From NCBI GenBank assembly GCA_914767885.1, contig CAJZBQ010000001.1:310001-374000 (forward strand): 64,000 nt of DNA, given 5' to 3'. This document shows, one piece after another, positions 1 to 11,197 of this stretch; the stretch's first letter is position 1; each line of letters starts with the position of its first letter. The notes below the pieces were generated by a model that saw nothing but the letters and a program-made list of their open reading frames with translations, had not been told where the DNA came from and made no database searches. Position numbers and translations under genes: made by a program. Source of the stretch: Blepharisma stoltei (lineage: Eukaryota; Ciliophora; Heterotrichea; Heterotrichida; Blepharismidae).

Positions 1-528
1 TGAATTTGCCTCATAAATTAGATGCAACATCAGGGGAAAATGGAATTCCTGAAGCTGTATGGAAAAAAATCCAAAACATTCAATCACAAGGTGGTGTTAA
101 TCAATTGAAGCAATCCTTTAACAATGTTATATACATTAAATGCAAATAATGCCAAATACTGTGTCGAACTAGAAGGAAATTTAACTAGAGAAGCCCAAGA
201 AGATGCAACTCTTAGAAACAATCACGGATCAAAATGGACAACTCTTTTGAATTTTTGGTGGTGGCAGCCTATTTGGCGCAGTATGATGATACAATTTTCC
301 GAATACTGAACAAGGAGTGCAGACCTCATTGTGCAGGACAGTCTTCGCTATGCCGTAATGCGCAAACTGGTGAGCAAACGATTAAGTACTATGGTCAGGA
401 ATAAGGCCCCTATGGTACCTAACAGTGAACTTTTGTATAATATTAAGCAAGTAATAGTAAGTAATATATTTCTTTATATAAAATATCATCAAAGCAGACG
501 AATATCGACTCCCCCTTTTCAAACTTAG
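1..528 (+). CDS. BRO1/ALIX-like protein, 3' part (partial)
   Basis: The 5' end lies outside the window. Reading from base 3, the protein runs through an ESCRT-associated BRO1/V-domain-like stretch: SQGGVNQL, then after a small frame change near 110-130, LTREAQEDATLRNNHGSKWT, close to the conserved 'E..ED..LR...G..W' motif of ALIX/PDCD6IP V domains. The frame change needs removal of a segment of length 1 mod 3 around 110-140, either a very short IES or a 16-nt intron; I could not fix its ends. The frame then stays open to 528 only with TGA at about 308 read as Trp (SADLIVQDSL). Its 3' end converges on, and overlaps, the end of the USP-like gene. Family assignment is moderate; the C-terminal tail is uncertain. 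Confidence 0.45.
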
Positions 529-2411
529 ACTTTCATCACTTGCTTCTTTATCAAATATTTTTGCCATATATAAATTTTCCTTATTTTTGAAAATAAATGC
601 AAACAAATTATACTCGTCTTCATTGACAAAGATCCTTCTTTCTAAGATGCATTGTCTATTCTTGATTTTACTATTTAGATTATTGGGATCATCTTCAAAA
701 ACTAAATATTTAGGTAAGGTCAAAAAAACGGTACTGCAGTTCATTCGCTGAATTTCCATACAACTTGCGCAATGCTCTGCCTTTTCACTTTTATATGATT
801 CTAAAGAAGATTTGATAAAAGATTGGATACTAGTAAAAGGCAAATCCTTTAGTTGAAACCAAAGATAAAATTCGTTAGTGTCTCTTAATAACTCCTTTAA
901 ATAAAACATCTGCTCATATTTAAGGAATATATAAAATATTTTAAATATTCGTAATAAAATTATTTTTATTGTGAAAACTTTGGTTGAATAGTAGATATTT
1001 GCACTCCTAGCTATATGTATTTTGACGGCATTAATTACTAGGATTAGTAATATTAAAGATTAAGGTTTCCTTGCTTACCCTATGTGTATATCCTAAATTA
1101 AAATTGCTCCCAAGTTAAAGAGGATTAATTTACCTCAAATACGGAAACTTTACAGATACTTTGAGGGAGTGAGGAATTGCAGAATTCACAACAAGTGATC
1201 TTAGATAATTGAAAATCAAATAAGTTTGGTGGCGATTTTTCAAAGCCAAACTCATTAAGAAAATGATTGAATAGATCAGCAGGACTTTTGTAAAGTTGAG
1301 GGATATCTATTCTTCTTGAGAATCCCTTGAAAAATTCGAATAAAACGTTCTTCATGTACTCTTGATTGTGATTTTTATAAGGTTTCAAAAGATAAAGCAA
1401 TTTGTTTCTTACATCGTTGACTCTGCTTTTAATTTCTTTGCTTAAGTCAATAAAATGCTCTAAAACTTGGCTAAGACTTTTAAATGATGATATGTAGAGG
1501 TTTCATTGTTCAGGTTCATATTGAGTATCTCATGTTTCTGTGGTATTAGCAACACTTCTAGCCTTTGTATGATGAGAATCTGTGTTAGAATAACTTGAAT
1601 ACTTACCAGATCTAGGAATACTTTTTATTGAATCTGTATTTGAATAGCTAAAAGTTCGGGCTGTTTCAGAACTTTTTCTTCTAAAATAATCAAGGCATTT
1701 GGCTGGATCATAATCTCTTGGCTTTATCATTCGAATACCTTCTTTTTCTTTTATCGTGTAGCTCCCACTTTCTTCATCTGAGTAATATGCATTTGCTATA
1801 TATTTTCGACTCATAAAAGCCTCATCGTATATTTCTTGTAGCCTATTTCTATCTTTTTCTATTTCTTTATTGACATTATAATATGATGCATCACTTAAAA
1901 CCTTGATTTTACGTTCCAATAATCGCTTTTCTAAATCAAGCAGATCCAATCTATGAGCAATTTGCTGTGATTTTATAGAATTTTCATATTTTTGCTGGAA
2001 TTTAAATGCACCTTGATGTTCTTGCAATTGATTTTTGTAATGCTCAATTTTATCATCATACTCACTCCTCAGCTTTAAATACATATCGTCATGTTTATCC
2101 AATGTATTTTTATATTCTTCGACTTGCTTAATATAAAATTCTGACAAAAATTTATATTCTTTATGCTTTTCAAGCTTTTCTAAAGCTGCATTTTTGTCTT
2201 CTTCAAGGACTTCTATTTTTTGCTTACAGTCTTTGAGTTCTGACTCAAGAGTTTCGATCTTATTTTTTGCGAGTTTTAATTCTCACTCAATATCCGAGTG
2301 ATTGCGAGAAGGCAAAGGTTGATATGTTATGGGTCTCTCCTCAGAAAAATCTGGCAGCTCTGGCTCTTTTTTTCTTTTCTTTCCTCTTTCCTTAGATGAC
2401 TTCATTCCCAT
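382..2411 (-). CDS. Coiled-coil protein with ubiquitin-specific-protease-like C-terminal domain
   Basis: Starts at ATG 2411-2409 (MGMKSSKERGKK). A coiled coil follows (about residues 45-180), then a Ser/Thr-rich linker. At 1527-1529 TGA is read as Trp, joining the coiled coil to the second half. The C-terminal half has CXXC pairs (CCEFCNSS and CASC) and the motifs LPKYLVFEDD, DEYNLFAFIF and SALMIFYI, resembling the zinc-finger and His-box end of USP/UCH deubiquitinases. Removing 930-1132 (203 bp, TA ends) restores the frame, giving about 608 aa. I do not see the USP Cys box (GNTCYMN-type) or a clear catalytic His-Asp pair, so it may be an inactive USP fold. Coiled coil and frame are solid; the USP assignment is moderate. 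Confidence 0.5.
930..1132. mobile_element. IES inside USP-like gene (TA-bounded, ~203 bp)
   Basis: AT-rich, with stops in the host frame. Joining the host at a TA on each side gives an uninterrupted EVFLKYEQMFYL reading frame and a coding length divisible by three. No inverted repeat recognised. Confidence 0.6.
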
Positions 2412-2568
2412 AAATATTTATAGAGGAAATTAAGCCTAACCAGCTTTCATAGAAAAATATGAAAACTATAAGAAAGTGCCACTTTGCAAACATGATACCA
2501 TTATTAATTTTAAGGAAAAGAATAATATCTGTAAGTTATTTAAAATTTATTCTTTAAGATTATATAAT

Positions 2569-3681
2569 ATGTCAACTTTTATCACTGCCCTGCCTAAATC
2601 AGCCCAACCTCCTCTGCTTCTTAAGCAGAAATCCACGACAAGTCTAAAAGAAATGAGAATCTCTCTAGATACTTTAATTACTAAATGCAAAACCCTTGAA
2701 AAATTGACCCATAGAGAGAGACTAGACGCAGCATCTTCAAATTATATAAATTCAAAAAGATCCAATGATTTATTACACATTTCTGATGAATTTGCTAACT
2801 TTTTAATTCATGATGAAGAATACATTAAAGGGAAAAACAGGCTAAACCAGCATTCATCTGACTCTCCAGTCCGTGAGTGAGAAAAAACATTGGGAAAATC
2901 TCGACTTTTTGCCCAAAACCTACCCTCCGCAAAAAATTTTGATATATAAGTAATAATTAGTATAATGAAATCTAGCTAATCTGTTTAATTTTAAACAAAT
3001 TGCATTTTAAATTATAAATTTTTACAAATTAAATAAATATTTGCTTTCCAATTTTTGCGAATTGGCATTTTTTTAAATATCGAAAAAAAAATTAGCACCC
3101 TTCTCTGAGCGAAAATATTTTTGTTCGTTCACTGAAGGGGGAGTGAGCGAAAACTAAAAGAATTTTCTGATCAAATTAAAGCTTTATCTGCAAGATATGT
3201 AAATAAAAAAAATCAACAATCAGAAAAATCATTTTGATCTTTTGAAAAATTAGAGCCGCTTTCACAGATTTTAACTACTTATAGAAGAGATTTTGGAAGT
3301 CCTATTATAACCCCAATTAAAAAAAATAATGTTTTGCTTTCGATGAATGAAATGAGCACCAAAAGTGATAAATCACTGGATAAGAAATATAAAATTCATA
3401 TAAGGAACAAACTAAAGCTAAACATATCAAAAACAATAAAGCCTAAAATTAAAGAGAATAAAAACAGTATTAATAGTCAAGAACAAGCCGCGAAAACTAA
3501 AGTTCCTGTGCCAATAATTCAGAAAATCAAATCCATGGAGGTAAATGAATCTTTTGAGAAGGATTTTTTTGCAAATAGAGGAGATATTGAAAGCAAGATT
3601 AAGATTGAGAAATTAATCTCAACAAATGTGCGAAAAGAAAGAAAAACTGCTCAGATGATTAGATCTGGGAAACTTTTATAA
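2569..3681 (+). CDS. Charged coiled-coil protein, unknown function (MITE-interrupted)
   Basis: ATG at 2569 (MSTFITALPKSAQ). The first part is helical and Lys/Ser-rich. The frame ends artificially at 2880 inside a degenerate family-1 MITE (2862-3143). Excising the MITE with one TGA target copy joins TCT-GAG-CGA and continues as SERKLKEFSDQIKALSARY down to TAA at 3681, giving 275 aa. One TGA (Trp) lies in the downstream part (SFWSFEKLEP). No recognised domain. Basic and low complexity, possibly a cytoskeletal or basal-body component, but that is only a guess from composition. Confidence 0.7.
2862..3143. mobile_element. Degenerate family-1 MITE (TSD TGA)
   Basis: 282 bp. Left end CTCTCCAGTCCGTGAGTGAG and right end TTCGTTCACTGAAGGGGGAG are decayed versions of the CTCCGTGAGCGAAC terminal motif. 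The core GATATATAAGTAATAATTAG and AATGAAATCTAGCTAAT match the other copies. The 3-bp duplication TGA sits at 2859-2861 and 3144-3146. The most diverged copy in the window, hence probably the oldest. Confidence 0.85.
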
Positions 3682-3917
3682 GCGTTATAATGGCTCTTAT
3701 AAAGGTGGCTATTTATTTTTATATAAAGCAAATTAATATATAAAATATACTATTTATGAATGAAAAATTTCTTAATTTATTTATTGGTAACAGAAATAGT
3801 CAGCAGCTTAACTCTATTTAATATAGCATTTAGTATCAAATATATCACTAACAAATTAGATAATAAATTAATAGCAAACTATTTATTATATTTTTTATAT
3901 ATTTTTATAATAGCGAT

Positions 3918-6647
3918 ATGTCCAGTTCATCTTCAGACTTTGATAGTGACGTAGATTTTTCTGACGACTCAGAATTAGATGTAGATGAAGGAACAACCAT
4001 TGCTAAAATTTCAGGCAGCATTTCAATTAGCGACTTACCAGAATCCAAAACATTAGATGATCCTGTTCAAACTAATCCTTCTGTTAAGACTGATTCTACT
4101 GTTACTGCGGATAAAAAAGAAATTAAGCTAGGACAATTTCCTAGTCCTCCTGCACCTGTAAAGCCTAATGTAAAAAGCCAACGACCTTCAAGTCTAAGCA
4201 GAATTCCATTATTAAATAAAGAAACCACAAACCAAAATACTTATGATATAGACCGACTAATGAATCCAAAGGTTCAAAAATCAGCTTTAAGGACATTAGG
4301 CTTGGAAAAACGCATTTCTCTGCCTAAATATAAAAATATTAGCTTAGAAAGTCGCCCTAATGCAGCTCCAAAGACTACTGATGTAGCTGATAGGCTTTTA
4401 GCGGACTGAGAAAAAATAAAAAATAAAAAATCAGCACAAAAGGAGCAAGCTGAAAAAGAAGAACTTGAAAAATGCACGTTTAAGCCAGTCATTAATATAG
4501 GGATTTCCCCTATATAGCCCTACAAGGGCTGTGGATTTTTGTCCGGAATCCTTGGGGTTGGTGGTACCAACAAGTGAGTTGGTCGACCAACGTACTGAGT
4601 TGGGTCCACCAACCAAAGGATTCCGGACAGAATCCAAAGCCCTTACAGGGTTATATAGAGCAAAACCCTATACTCAAGCAAGGAGTAGAACACATGAAGA
4701 ATTTTATGATGACATGAAGAGGTTTTTAGATGACAAGCTAAATCGAATTAAAAATAAACAAGAAGAAAATGAGCAGCTTATCAGAACACAAAGCCAAGAA
4801 TTACCATTTCGACCATCGCTATGTCCTAACTCTATAAAGATTGAATCTATGAAATCAGGGAATAATTATCCAAGATATGAGAAACTTTATCAACTTCACA
4901 AATCCAAAGACAACCAAGGCTTGCAGAGTGCTTTAAAAGAAAAATCGACTGACTCAATGCAGCTATCTCAATCCACTGACTCCCCCCCCCCCCTCCGTGA
5001 GCGAACAAAAAAAATTTTGTTCGCTCACGGAGGGGGGTTAATTTTTTTTTTAAAAAAAATTTATATATAAATTTTATAAAAAATATTTTTTTCGAAATTT
5101 AAAAAAATCCTAATTTGCAAAAATTGGGAAGCAAATATTAATTTAATTTGCAAAATTATGTTTTAAAACGCAATTTGTTTAAAATTAAACAGAATTAGCT
5201 CTAGATTTCATTATACTAATTATCACTTATATATCAAAATTTTTTTCCATTAAAATTTTTTCTATTAAAAAAATTTTTGTTCACTCACGGAGGGTGGGTT
5301 TTTGGTCAAAAAATGGCGATTTTTCTAATGGTTTTGTTCGCTCACGGAGGGGGGGGGGGGGAGAGTGAGGATTCTCAAATTCTATTTCATCCTTCAGTTA
5401 ATGAAAGATCGAAAAAATTAATCAGAAACTCCTCAATTGAAAACATTTTATATGAAGATGCTTTAAGAAGGCACAATAAAAGCTTGAACCCTTCTCCTAT
5501 AAGGATTCAAAATAAAATCATAAGTGATAAATCAGAAAAAGTGCTAATGGAGAAGTTAAAAAATGATTTTGAAGATGGATGGATTTATATTGACATTGAT
5601 AACACCAAGCTGGTTTCATATACCAGAATGCTTGAAGTGCTCAGATCTATGCATTTCTTAGCGAATCCTAAAAAGCAAGAGGAATCTAGACTGCTTACTT
5701 TGGAGCTCTGGAAATATTTAGAAACCAGCAGCAAGCCTCCTACTAAAGAATCCCTTTTTGTTATAATTAATGCTATTATGGGGTTTTACCAGCCTTGAAT
5801 GGAAAACCCAGAAAAATACCCTAACAGGATAAATCTATCTGAAGCCACTGCAAAAAAGCTCCACTTAAAATACAGTTTACTTTATGATAACCGATTATCA
5901 GTTGTAAATAAAAGCACAGCAAATAAAACGTATAAAGAAAGCTTAGACTGCACTTTTAGACCTCAGCTTTCAGTGATGTCGGAAAGACTTGCAACTTTAT
6001 CAGTAGACAGCAGAAGAAGCTCAAGCTCATTAGCCACTGAACTTCATCGAGAAAAAATTTTACTTCAAGAAAAACAGGCAGCTTTGAAACTGAAATTTGA
6101 AGCATTGGATTCTAAAGAATGCACATTCGCTCCCAGGATAAAAGATCTGCCTAAAACTTACCAGCAGTCAAAAACAACAGAAAAAGAAACATTGTCAAAG
6201 GATTATAAGAATATTTTAAATAGTGCTCCAAATAAGGTTGATAGAGCGGCTGCACTTTTTTCGCTGGCATCGCTAGAAAAAAATAAAAAAGAAAATAAAT
6301 ATAAGCCATTTGAAGAGCAAGAATTAGAGAAAAATAAAAATGAGCTGACGTTTAAACCGAAGCTTTATACAAGAGAAGAGCCTGATGCGGTACCTGATGA
6401 GCAGCCTGGTGTGCAAGAAATGGTAGCTAGATTAAGATATGCAAGGAAAGATCAGGAAAATGATAAAAATTTAAGAGAAAAAGGATGGACAAGATCCCCT
6501 GAAAATGATGTGAAGCAAAATATAGTGACTCAGGAAACTAGAGGTAGAAAACTATCGTCAAGACCTCCACAAAAACAGCCAGATAAAAGTGCTAAAGATA
6601 AAGAAACTAAAATCTTTACTATAAAAACAATTTTTAAAATAAAATAA
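3918..6647 (+). CDS. Low-complexity protein with FxP-type repeats, two IESs
   Basis: ATG 3918 opens an acidic Ser/Asp stretch (MSSSSSDFDSDVDFSDDSEL). Three short 'CTF.P' modules recur: CTFKPVIN, CTFRPQLS and CTFAPRIKD, plus LTFKPKLYTRE. Repeats of this kind are common in ciliate and apicomplexan cytoskeletal proteins. TGA-Trp codons occur at about 4408 and 5796 (FYQPWMENP). Two insertions break it: a 175-bp foldback IES (4496-4670) and a family-1 MITE (4980-5365). After both are removed the frame is open for 721 aa, and the first junction rebuilds VINTQARSRTHEEF. Function unknown; the repeat pattern is the only clue. Confidence 0.75.
4496..4670. mobile_element. Foldback (palindromic) IES, ~175 bp
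   Basis: Long terminal inverted repeats: TATAGGGATTTCCCCTATAT at the left against the reverse complement TATAGGGTTTTGCTCTATAT at the right. They continue inward through TGTCCGGAATCC and GGTTGGTGG. The arms cover nearly the whole element. TA-bounded; excision restores the host frame. Confidence 0.85.
4980..5365. mobile_element. Family-1 MITE (TSD TGA)
   Basis: 386 bp. The left end is a C-tract plus a perfect hairpin of CTCCGTGAGCGAACAAAA; the right end has two direct copies of TTTTGTTC(A/G)CTCACGGAGG. The AT-rich core contains GAATTAGCTCTAGATTTCAT. TSD TGA at 4977-4979 and 5366-5368. Apparent short ORFs reading FAHGGG inside it are just the terminal repeat translated. Confidence 0.92.
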
Positions 6648-6796
6648 AATAATTTATATGCCTAATTGCAGTGGCTAAAAATATCATGCTGATAAGCCAT
6701 TGTTCTATTTACTGTATGAAAAAATGATAGCAGTTAAAACTAGAATGTTTTGGTCATAATAAGCCGGCTTAAAACTTTTTCTTAAAAAAAATATTT

Positions 6797-7363
6797 GTGA
6801 GTAAGAAAATCTTTCCAAAAGAATCGAAAAATCTTCTACCCAAGTCTCAAATTCCAAAACCAAGCAATCATAAAATTCCTATCCCTCTCAGCAAAGAAAA
6901 GCCCGAGAGCAGCCCTCATGAAAATATTGAGTGTCAAGCAGATCCTATTCATGACCAAGCTCCTTGTTCATCAGCACCTCCATCAGAGCTATTTAACGGT
7001 TTTGACTATATGAATGATTCAGGCTCCAGTCTAGAAAATGGAAAATTCATATCAAATGAAGTCATTTATGAAGACGAAGAAATGGAAAATATATCAGATG
7101 AGGATGAGTTTAATGGAGGTCTTGAACAATTTGAAGAAGAAAATGAAGTCACTGAAGGAAACGAAGAAACTTTGTATGGAAGTGAAGACGAAAACGATTT
7201 GCACATTGAAATAAATTTGGGAAATGGAAAAACAGAACATTTAAACATAAAAGAAGGAATGGATTTAGAAGAAGTTGTAGAAGATTTTGCGAAGCAGCAT
7301 GGGATCACGGTAGAGTCAAAGCTAAAAATACTGCAGCTTGTGAAGAATCTTCCTGCTACTTAA
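6797..7363 (+). CDS. Acidic protein, start codon unclear
   Basis: The frame opens after a TAA with no ATG before SKKIFPKESKNLLPKSQ; the first in-frame ATG is well inside (YMNDSGSS). A start through an upstream mini-intron or a missing first exon is possible. The middle is strongly acidic (EDEEMENISDEDEF). The C-terminus (LHIEINLGNGKTEHLNIKEG followed by VVEDFAKQHGI) resembles short ubiquitin-like tails found in several cytoskeletal proteins. No TGA codons and no insertion. Ends at TAA 7361-7363. Function unknown. Confidence 0.55.
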   Translation: MSKKIFPKESKNLLPKSQIPKPSNHKIPIPLSKEKPESSPHENIECQADPIHDQAPCSSAPPSELFNGFDYMNDSGSSLENGKFISNEVIYEDEEMENISDEDEFNGGLEQFEEENEVTEGNEETLYGSEDENDLHIEINLGNGKTEHLNIKEGMDLEEVVEDFAKQHGITVESKLKILQLVKNLPAT

Positions 7364-7626
7364 AATTGTCATTTATTCTATAACATAAACCTGAAAATTT
7401 TGATTTATATAATAGATAAAAATTTTAAATTTGATATGTTTGGAAGGATAGATCGGTGCTTGCCAAAATTATACTTTTTCTCTATATTAATCTTGATAAT
7501 ACATGAATATTTAGATTCATGCTCAACTCAGGGCAGTAACTTATTGATTCAAAGCTCAAGACATTTCATTTATACTGATTTCTTTTATTCGCCTTACGTA
7601 TTATATTAATATCTACCTTAAGCATA

Positions 7627-8959
7627 ATGTTTGGCTTATTTGGCAGAAAGAAACCAAAGGTATTACGCGAATTCACCCATGGAACGACAAAACTTCAAAT
7701 TGTGAGAAATTCAATCAGTAAAGAGAATGTTGGAGCGATTGTTAACATCACAAATGCCACTTTAGATCAACCAGATGGAGTTGCAAAAGAAATAATAAGC
7801 AATGGAAGCCACCAGATGCTGCTTGAGTGTAGAAAGTGGGTAATGGACAATGGTCAGCTTGCTCCTGGACATATAGCCGTAACATCAGGAGGAAAACTTG
7901 CAGCAATTCATATTATGCACCTTTCAAGCCCCACATATCAAAGATCGCTACCTGGACAAGACTCAAATCTTATCCCAATGAAGAATTATGATATAATTTT
8001 AGTAAATTTGGATATATTAGAACCTATTGTAGCCTATTAATTTAGAATTTGCCTTATAAATTAAATCAAAAAATAAAAAATAAATACTTGGGGAATTAGA
8101 GAACTGATATGAAGCGTCCTCACAAGAGGTGAAGAATTGGGAATAAATTCTATAGCATTACCTCCATTTTGTATAGGCGCATTTGGTTATCCCCTTGATA
8201 TAGTTGTTCCTGTTATGCTAGATACAGTTCAGCAATATCTTCTTTCCCATGAAGGTACCAAATACAACTTATCCCCCTATCTGAATTGAATAAATCTCAT
8301 TATTCAATCAATGATAGGGCTTGACAATATTTTTAGTAAAAAAGTAGTTAAAAAATTTTATATTAAATTTTTTTTTTTATAAAATATTTAATTATTTTCT
8401 CCACAAGAAATAAAGCATGTAAGATACCAGAAAGTATATTAGAAGTTGAATTGGAATTTACCAGGAAACATACTTTGTATCTTGATTATTCGTTATTATC
8501 AAAGATAGGCAGTTAGATTTGGTGGAAGGATCATTTTCTCCATATGAAAATTGTTTTGATCAATAATGAGGTCTAATTTTCCAATTTTTAGGAATTATTC
8601 AATTAAATCGTTCGATCAAAGATGACAGCTAGTTAGTCAAATTTGCAAGCCAAGAAAAATCTGTATATGAAGTCTTTGTAAGTGAGTTTGAAAAAAGATG
8701 GCCTGACTCAATCCCTCAAGGCAAAAAGAAAGCTAAGAAGACTCGACAGCTTGCCTCGTCTCTAACCCCAGGAATGGATAGACTTGTTGAACGTGAAATA
8801 GAAAGGCAAAGAGGTACCTCTCCTAAGATGCAAAAAGCTAAAGCAAAGCCTGCAAAGAAATCTAAAAAGGGAGAAAAGAATGATCAAGATATCGAGCTCA
8901 AAGATGGAGTTAACATGGAGGCTTTAAGAAGTGTCCCTTATAAAGAAGATAGAATCTAA
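7627..8959 (+). CDS. Macro-domain (ADP-ribose-binding) protein
   Basis: ATG 7627. The macro fold is recognisable: VGAIVNITNATLDQPDGVAK (the 'AIVNAAN...GGVA' adenosine and ribose loops), then GQLAPGHIAVTSGGKL with LAAIHIMHL, and after an IES INSIALPPFCIGAFGYPLD (the 'SIA.P.iG.G..G.P' phosphate loop). A 93-bp IES (7992-8084) splits the domain. A second break near 8290-8640 lies before the last strand and helix (VKFASQEKSVYEVF). TGA-Trp codons are at about 8087-8110. The tail from about 8700 is Lys-rich and may be nucleic-acid-binding or a nuclear signal. Macro domains bind or hydrolyse ADP-ribose; activity is not predictable here. Confidence 0.75.
7992..8084. mobile_element. Short IES, 93 bp (TA-bounded)
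   Basis: TA at 7992 and 8085. Joining them gives MKNYDTWGIRELIWSV through the macro domain. Internal sequence is AT-rich with stops; no inverted repeats noted. Confidence 0.7.
8290..8645. mobile_element. Probable second IES in macro-domain gene (ends not fixed)
   Basis: Between the phosphate-loop half and the C-terminal VKFASQEKSVYEVF segment, the sequence is AT-rich and closed in the host frame. Length must be 1 mod 3 to restore the frame. Several TA pairs would work, so coordinates are approximate. Confidence 0.45.
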
Positions 8960-9103
8960 TCTTTATTTAATATATAAGATGTGGAGTAATTAATAAAATG
9001 CCCTATTAATTCACACAATAGTTTACTAATTTTTGGGAAAAAAGACCCGCTAAATATATCCAAAGAAGATTAATTAACTTTTCTTATATATTTTGTTTTA
9101 AAA

Positions 9104-9913
9104 ATGGAGTCTAAATTTAAAAGAAATCCGTTGAAGATTCAACTGTCATCAAGCAATGAAAGTTTAAAGTTTTTTGAAGAGTCAGGGTTGTTAAGTTGCT
9201 ACGAATTCGATGACATTGTAAATCTAAACGAGAGTCCTCACAGCAAGTTAATTAAAGAGCTTCAAGCTCAGCTTGATATTGTTAATGAAGATAGAGAAAG
9301 GCTAAAACAAGAAAATGAAAAATTAAAAACTGATATCCTAAATTAAATTGAAAAGGATAAATATTTTTATAATATTAAAAAATAGCAAATTCAATTAAAA
9401 TAATTTAATTTTTCAAATGTCCAAAAGGCCGTTAGCAAAATGCATGACGTTCAATTTGAGCTTGTCAAGAAAATTGCTGCAGACACACGAGAAGTGAATA
9501 TGACGTTAAATGAAGAAATTAAAAGGCTTAAAGAAGATTCTGAAAGCAAAGATAAACTGCTTAGCTTGATGAGGGCACTATTAGGGGAAACTAATCTGCA
9601 GAATCCATTTGTGCTATCCTCGAAGGAAAATAGACTTTCAAGTATCCCAAAAAGGAAAACTTACAGTATGTTTGGATTAACTGAGACAGATAAAAAGCGC
9701 AATGAAAGCGAAAAACCAAAGCAAGAGAAAAAACAAGATATGGATATTCATTGTATGCAAGAAAATTCTCCAATTAAAATATGTTTAGGACCAAACACGT
9801 CCAGAATTAAAGTATCAAGAAATGTGCTAAAATATCCAAGATCAAGAATTCCAATTAGAACTGTCACTCCACCAAATTATTCTAGCAGATCTGTATCTCC
9901 TGTACCAAATTAG
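9104..9913 (+). CDS. Small coiled-coil protein, one 72-bp IES
   Basis: ATG 9104. The N-terminus MESKFKRNPLKIQLSSSNES leads into a coiled coil (LIKELQAQLDIVNEDRERLK and on). A 72-bp IES interrupts it; the coiled coil resumes (FELVKKIAADTREVNMTLNE), followed by a basic Ser/Arg/Pro tail ending SRSVSPVPN. Removing the IES leaves 738 bp, 245 aa. No known family recognised; composition suggests a structural or cytoskeletal role. Confidence 0.7.
9336..9407. mobile_element. Short IES, 72 bp (TA-bounded)
   Basis: Almost pure A/T. TA at 9334-9335 and 9406-9407; the join GAT-AAT-TTT-TCA-AAT restores the host frame. Confidence 0.7.
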
Positions 9914-10004
9914 CAGTAATTAATTAATGCAATATTTATTAACTATTAATTGTGAATATTAGAAATTTAATAGTTTTGTTGATCAACAATGAATAATAAA
10001 ATAG

Positions 10005-10076
10005 TCCAAGGTCGGGAGTTGAACCCGATGTATAACACGATGAGAGCGGCATGCTTCGGCCCCGGGCCACCCTGGA
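10005..10076 (-). ncRNA. tRNA-like sequence, 72 nt
   Basis: On the minus strand: acceptor ends TCCAGGG and CCTTGGA pair. A perfect T-arm TCGGG-TTCAACT-CCCGA sits at canonical positions 49-65, and the B-box-like GGTTCAACTCC is present. D and anticodon arms do not fold well, although CTC followed by A occupies the expected anticodon place. A TTTT run follows. Probably a tRNA pseudogene or tRNA-derived unit; a functional tRNA is not excluded. Confidence 0.4.
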
Positions 10077-10767
10077 TTGAAACAAAATAACTGCAAAATT
10101 ATAAATATTTTTCAAATGTGGTTTTGACATAGGATTCTTTAATCCAAGCTAATCTAGCATACTATAGTTTATTGTTTAATCATAAATTCTGAAAATTAAT
10201 TGAGCTAGCCTAATGCAGAATTAAGGGTAAAGTAAATGCGTATTTTTCATAATTTTCAATTTACTAAAACTTAAGTTAAGTTTTGAAAGTGAATCAATCT
10301 ATGTATTCTTCATAAAAGATATTCTCAAATAATTTGTCATATATTTATAGAGGCGTCATCATCTAAGCTAATTCATAGTTAGCCAAGTATCGATAAGCAA
10401 AAGGTAATTAAGTTAATAATATATCTTTATTGCTCTTCAAACCTTAAAAGCCTACCTCAAACTTTTTAGATAATGTATTTTTAGCCATAATTGATTTATT
10501 TATTTGGAATTTTTGAAGATCAGATAACATCGGTATTATGTCTCAAGATATATATTTTTAATTTTTTGACAGAGGAATCTGAAAATCATACAGTATTTCA
10601 GATTTTAGCTCAATCTAGTATATGCAAATCTATACATTTAATATAAAATAAATCTTTTTTCCTTATAACAAGCATTTGGATTTGGATATTAATAATTTTC
10701 GATTCAAAAGCATTGGTTTTCCTGAAATGAAAGAACTATATATATCTCCGAATATAGTCAATATTAA

Positions 10768-10836
10768 TCCAAGGCTGGCGGGGCCAAACGAGGTTTCTCA
10801 CTCCCTTCTTTCTCAGGTTCAACTCCTGACCTTGGA
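10768..10836 (+). ncRNA. tRNA-like sequence, copy A (69 nt)
   Basis: Acceptor TCCAAGG pairs with CCTTGGA. T-arm TCAGG-TTCAACT-CCTGA is perfect, with a B box intact. Followed directly by a T6 run (Pol III terminator-like). Body TGGCGGGGCCAAA replaces a normal D arm, and no proper anticodon stem is seen. Confidence 0.4.
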
Positions 10837-10975
10837 CTTTTTTAAATAATAAATAATTATGCAGACTTATATAAATTGCTTAAAACTAATGATTGAAGGA
10901 CTTTTAGAATTATTTTGAAGCTCAAAGCATTAATAAACGATCTATATAACTTTTTTTATAAGCATTTATTTCTAA

Positions 10976-11039
10976 TCAGGGTGGCCAGGCCAAAATATTT
11001 TTCTCACCCCTATTTCATCAGTTTACCTCCTAACTCTGG
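10976..11039 (+). ncRNA. tRNA-like sequence, degenerate copy B
   Basis: Related to copies A and C (GGTGGCCAGGCCAAAATATT, then TTCTCACCCC) but with a decayed T-arm (GTTTACCTCCTAACTCTGG). Confidence 0.3.
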
Positions 11040-11129
11040 CAAATCTCTAAGCTTAGCCAAAATCTTTATTATATCCACAAAATTTTAGCAGAGCGATCTA
11101 TATAATATCCCGCAAGCAGTTATTTTCAA

Positions 11130-11197
11130 TCCAGGGCTGGCGGGGCCAAAATATGTTTCTCACTCCTTATTTCTCAGGTTCAACTCCTGACCCTGGA
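11130..11197 (+). ncRNA. tRNA-like sequence, copy C (68 nt)
   Basis: Acceptor TCCAGGG pairs with CCCTGGA; T-arm TCAGG-TTCAACT-CCTGA as in copy A; followed by a TTTTT run. Near-identical core to copy A. Confidence 0.4.

Noticed and set aside
5277-5360. Gly-rich ORFs reading FAHGGG
   Set aside because: They are translations of the MITE terminal repeat and poly-G, not genes.
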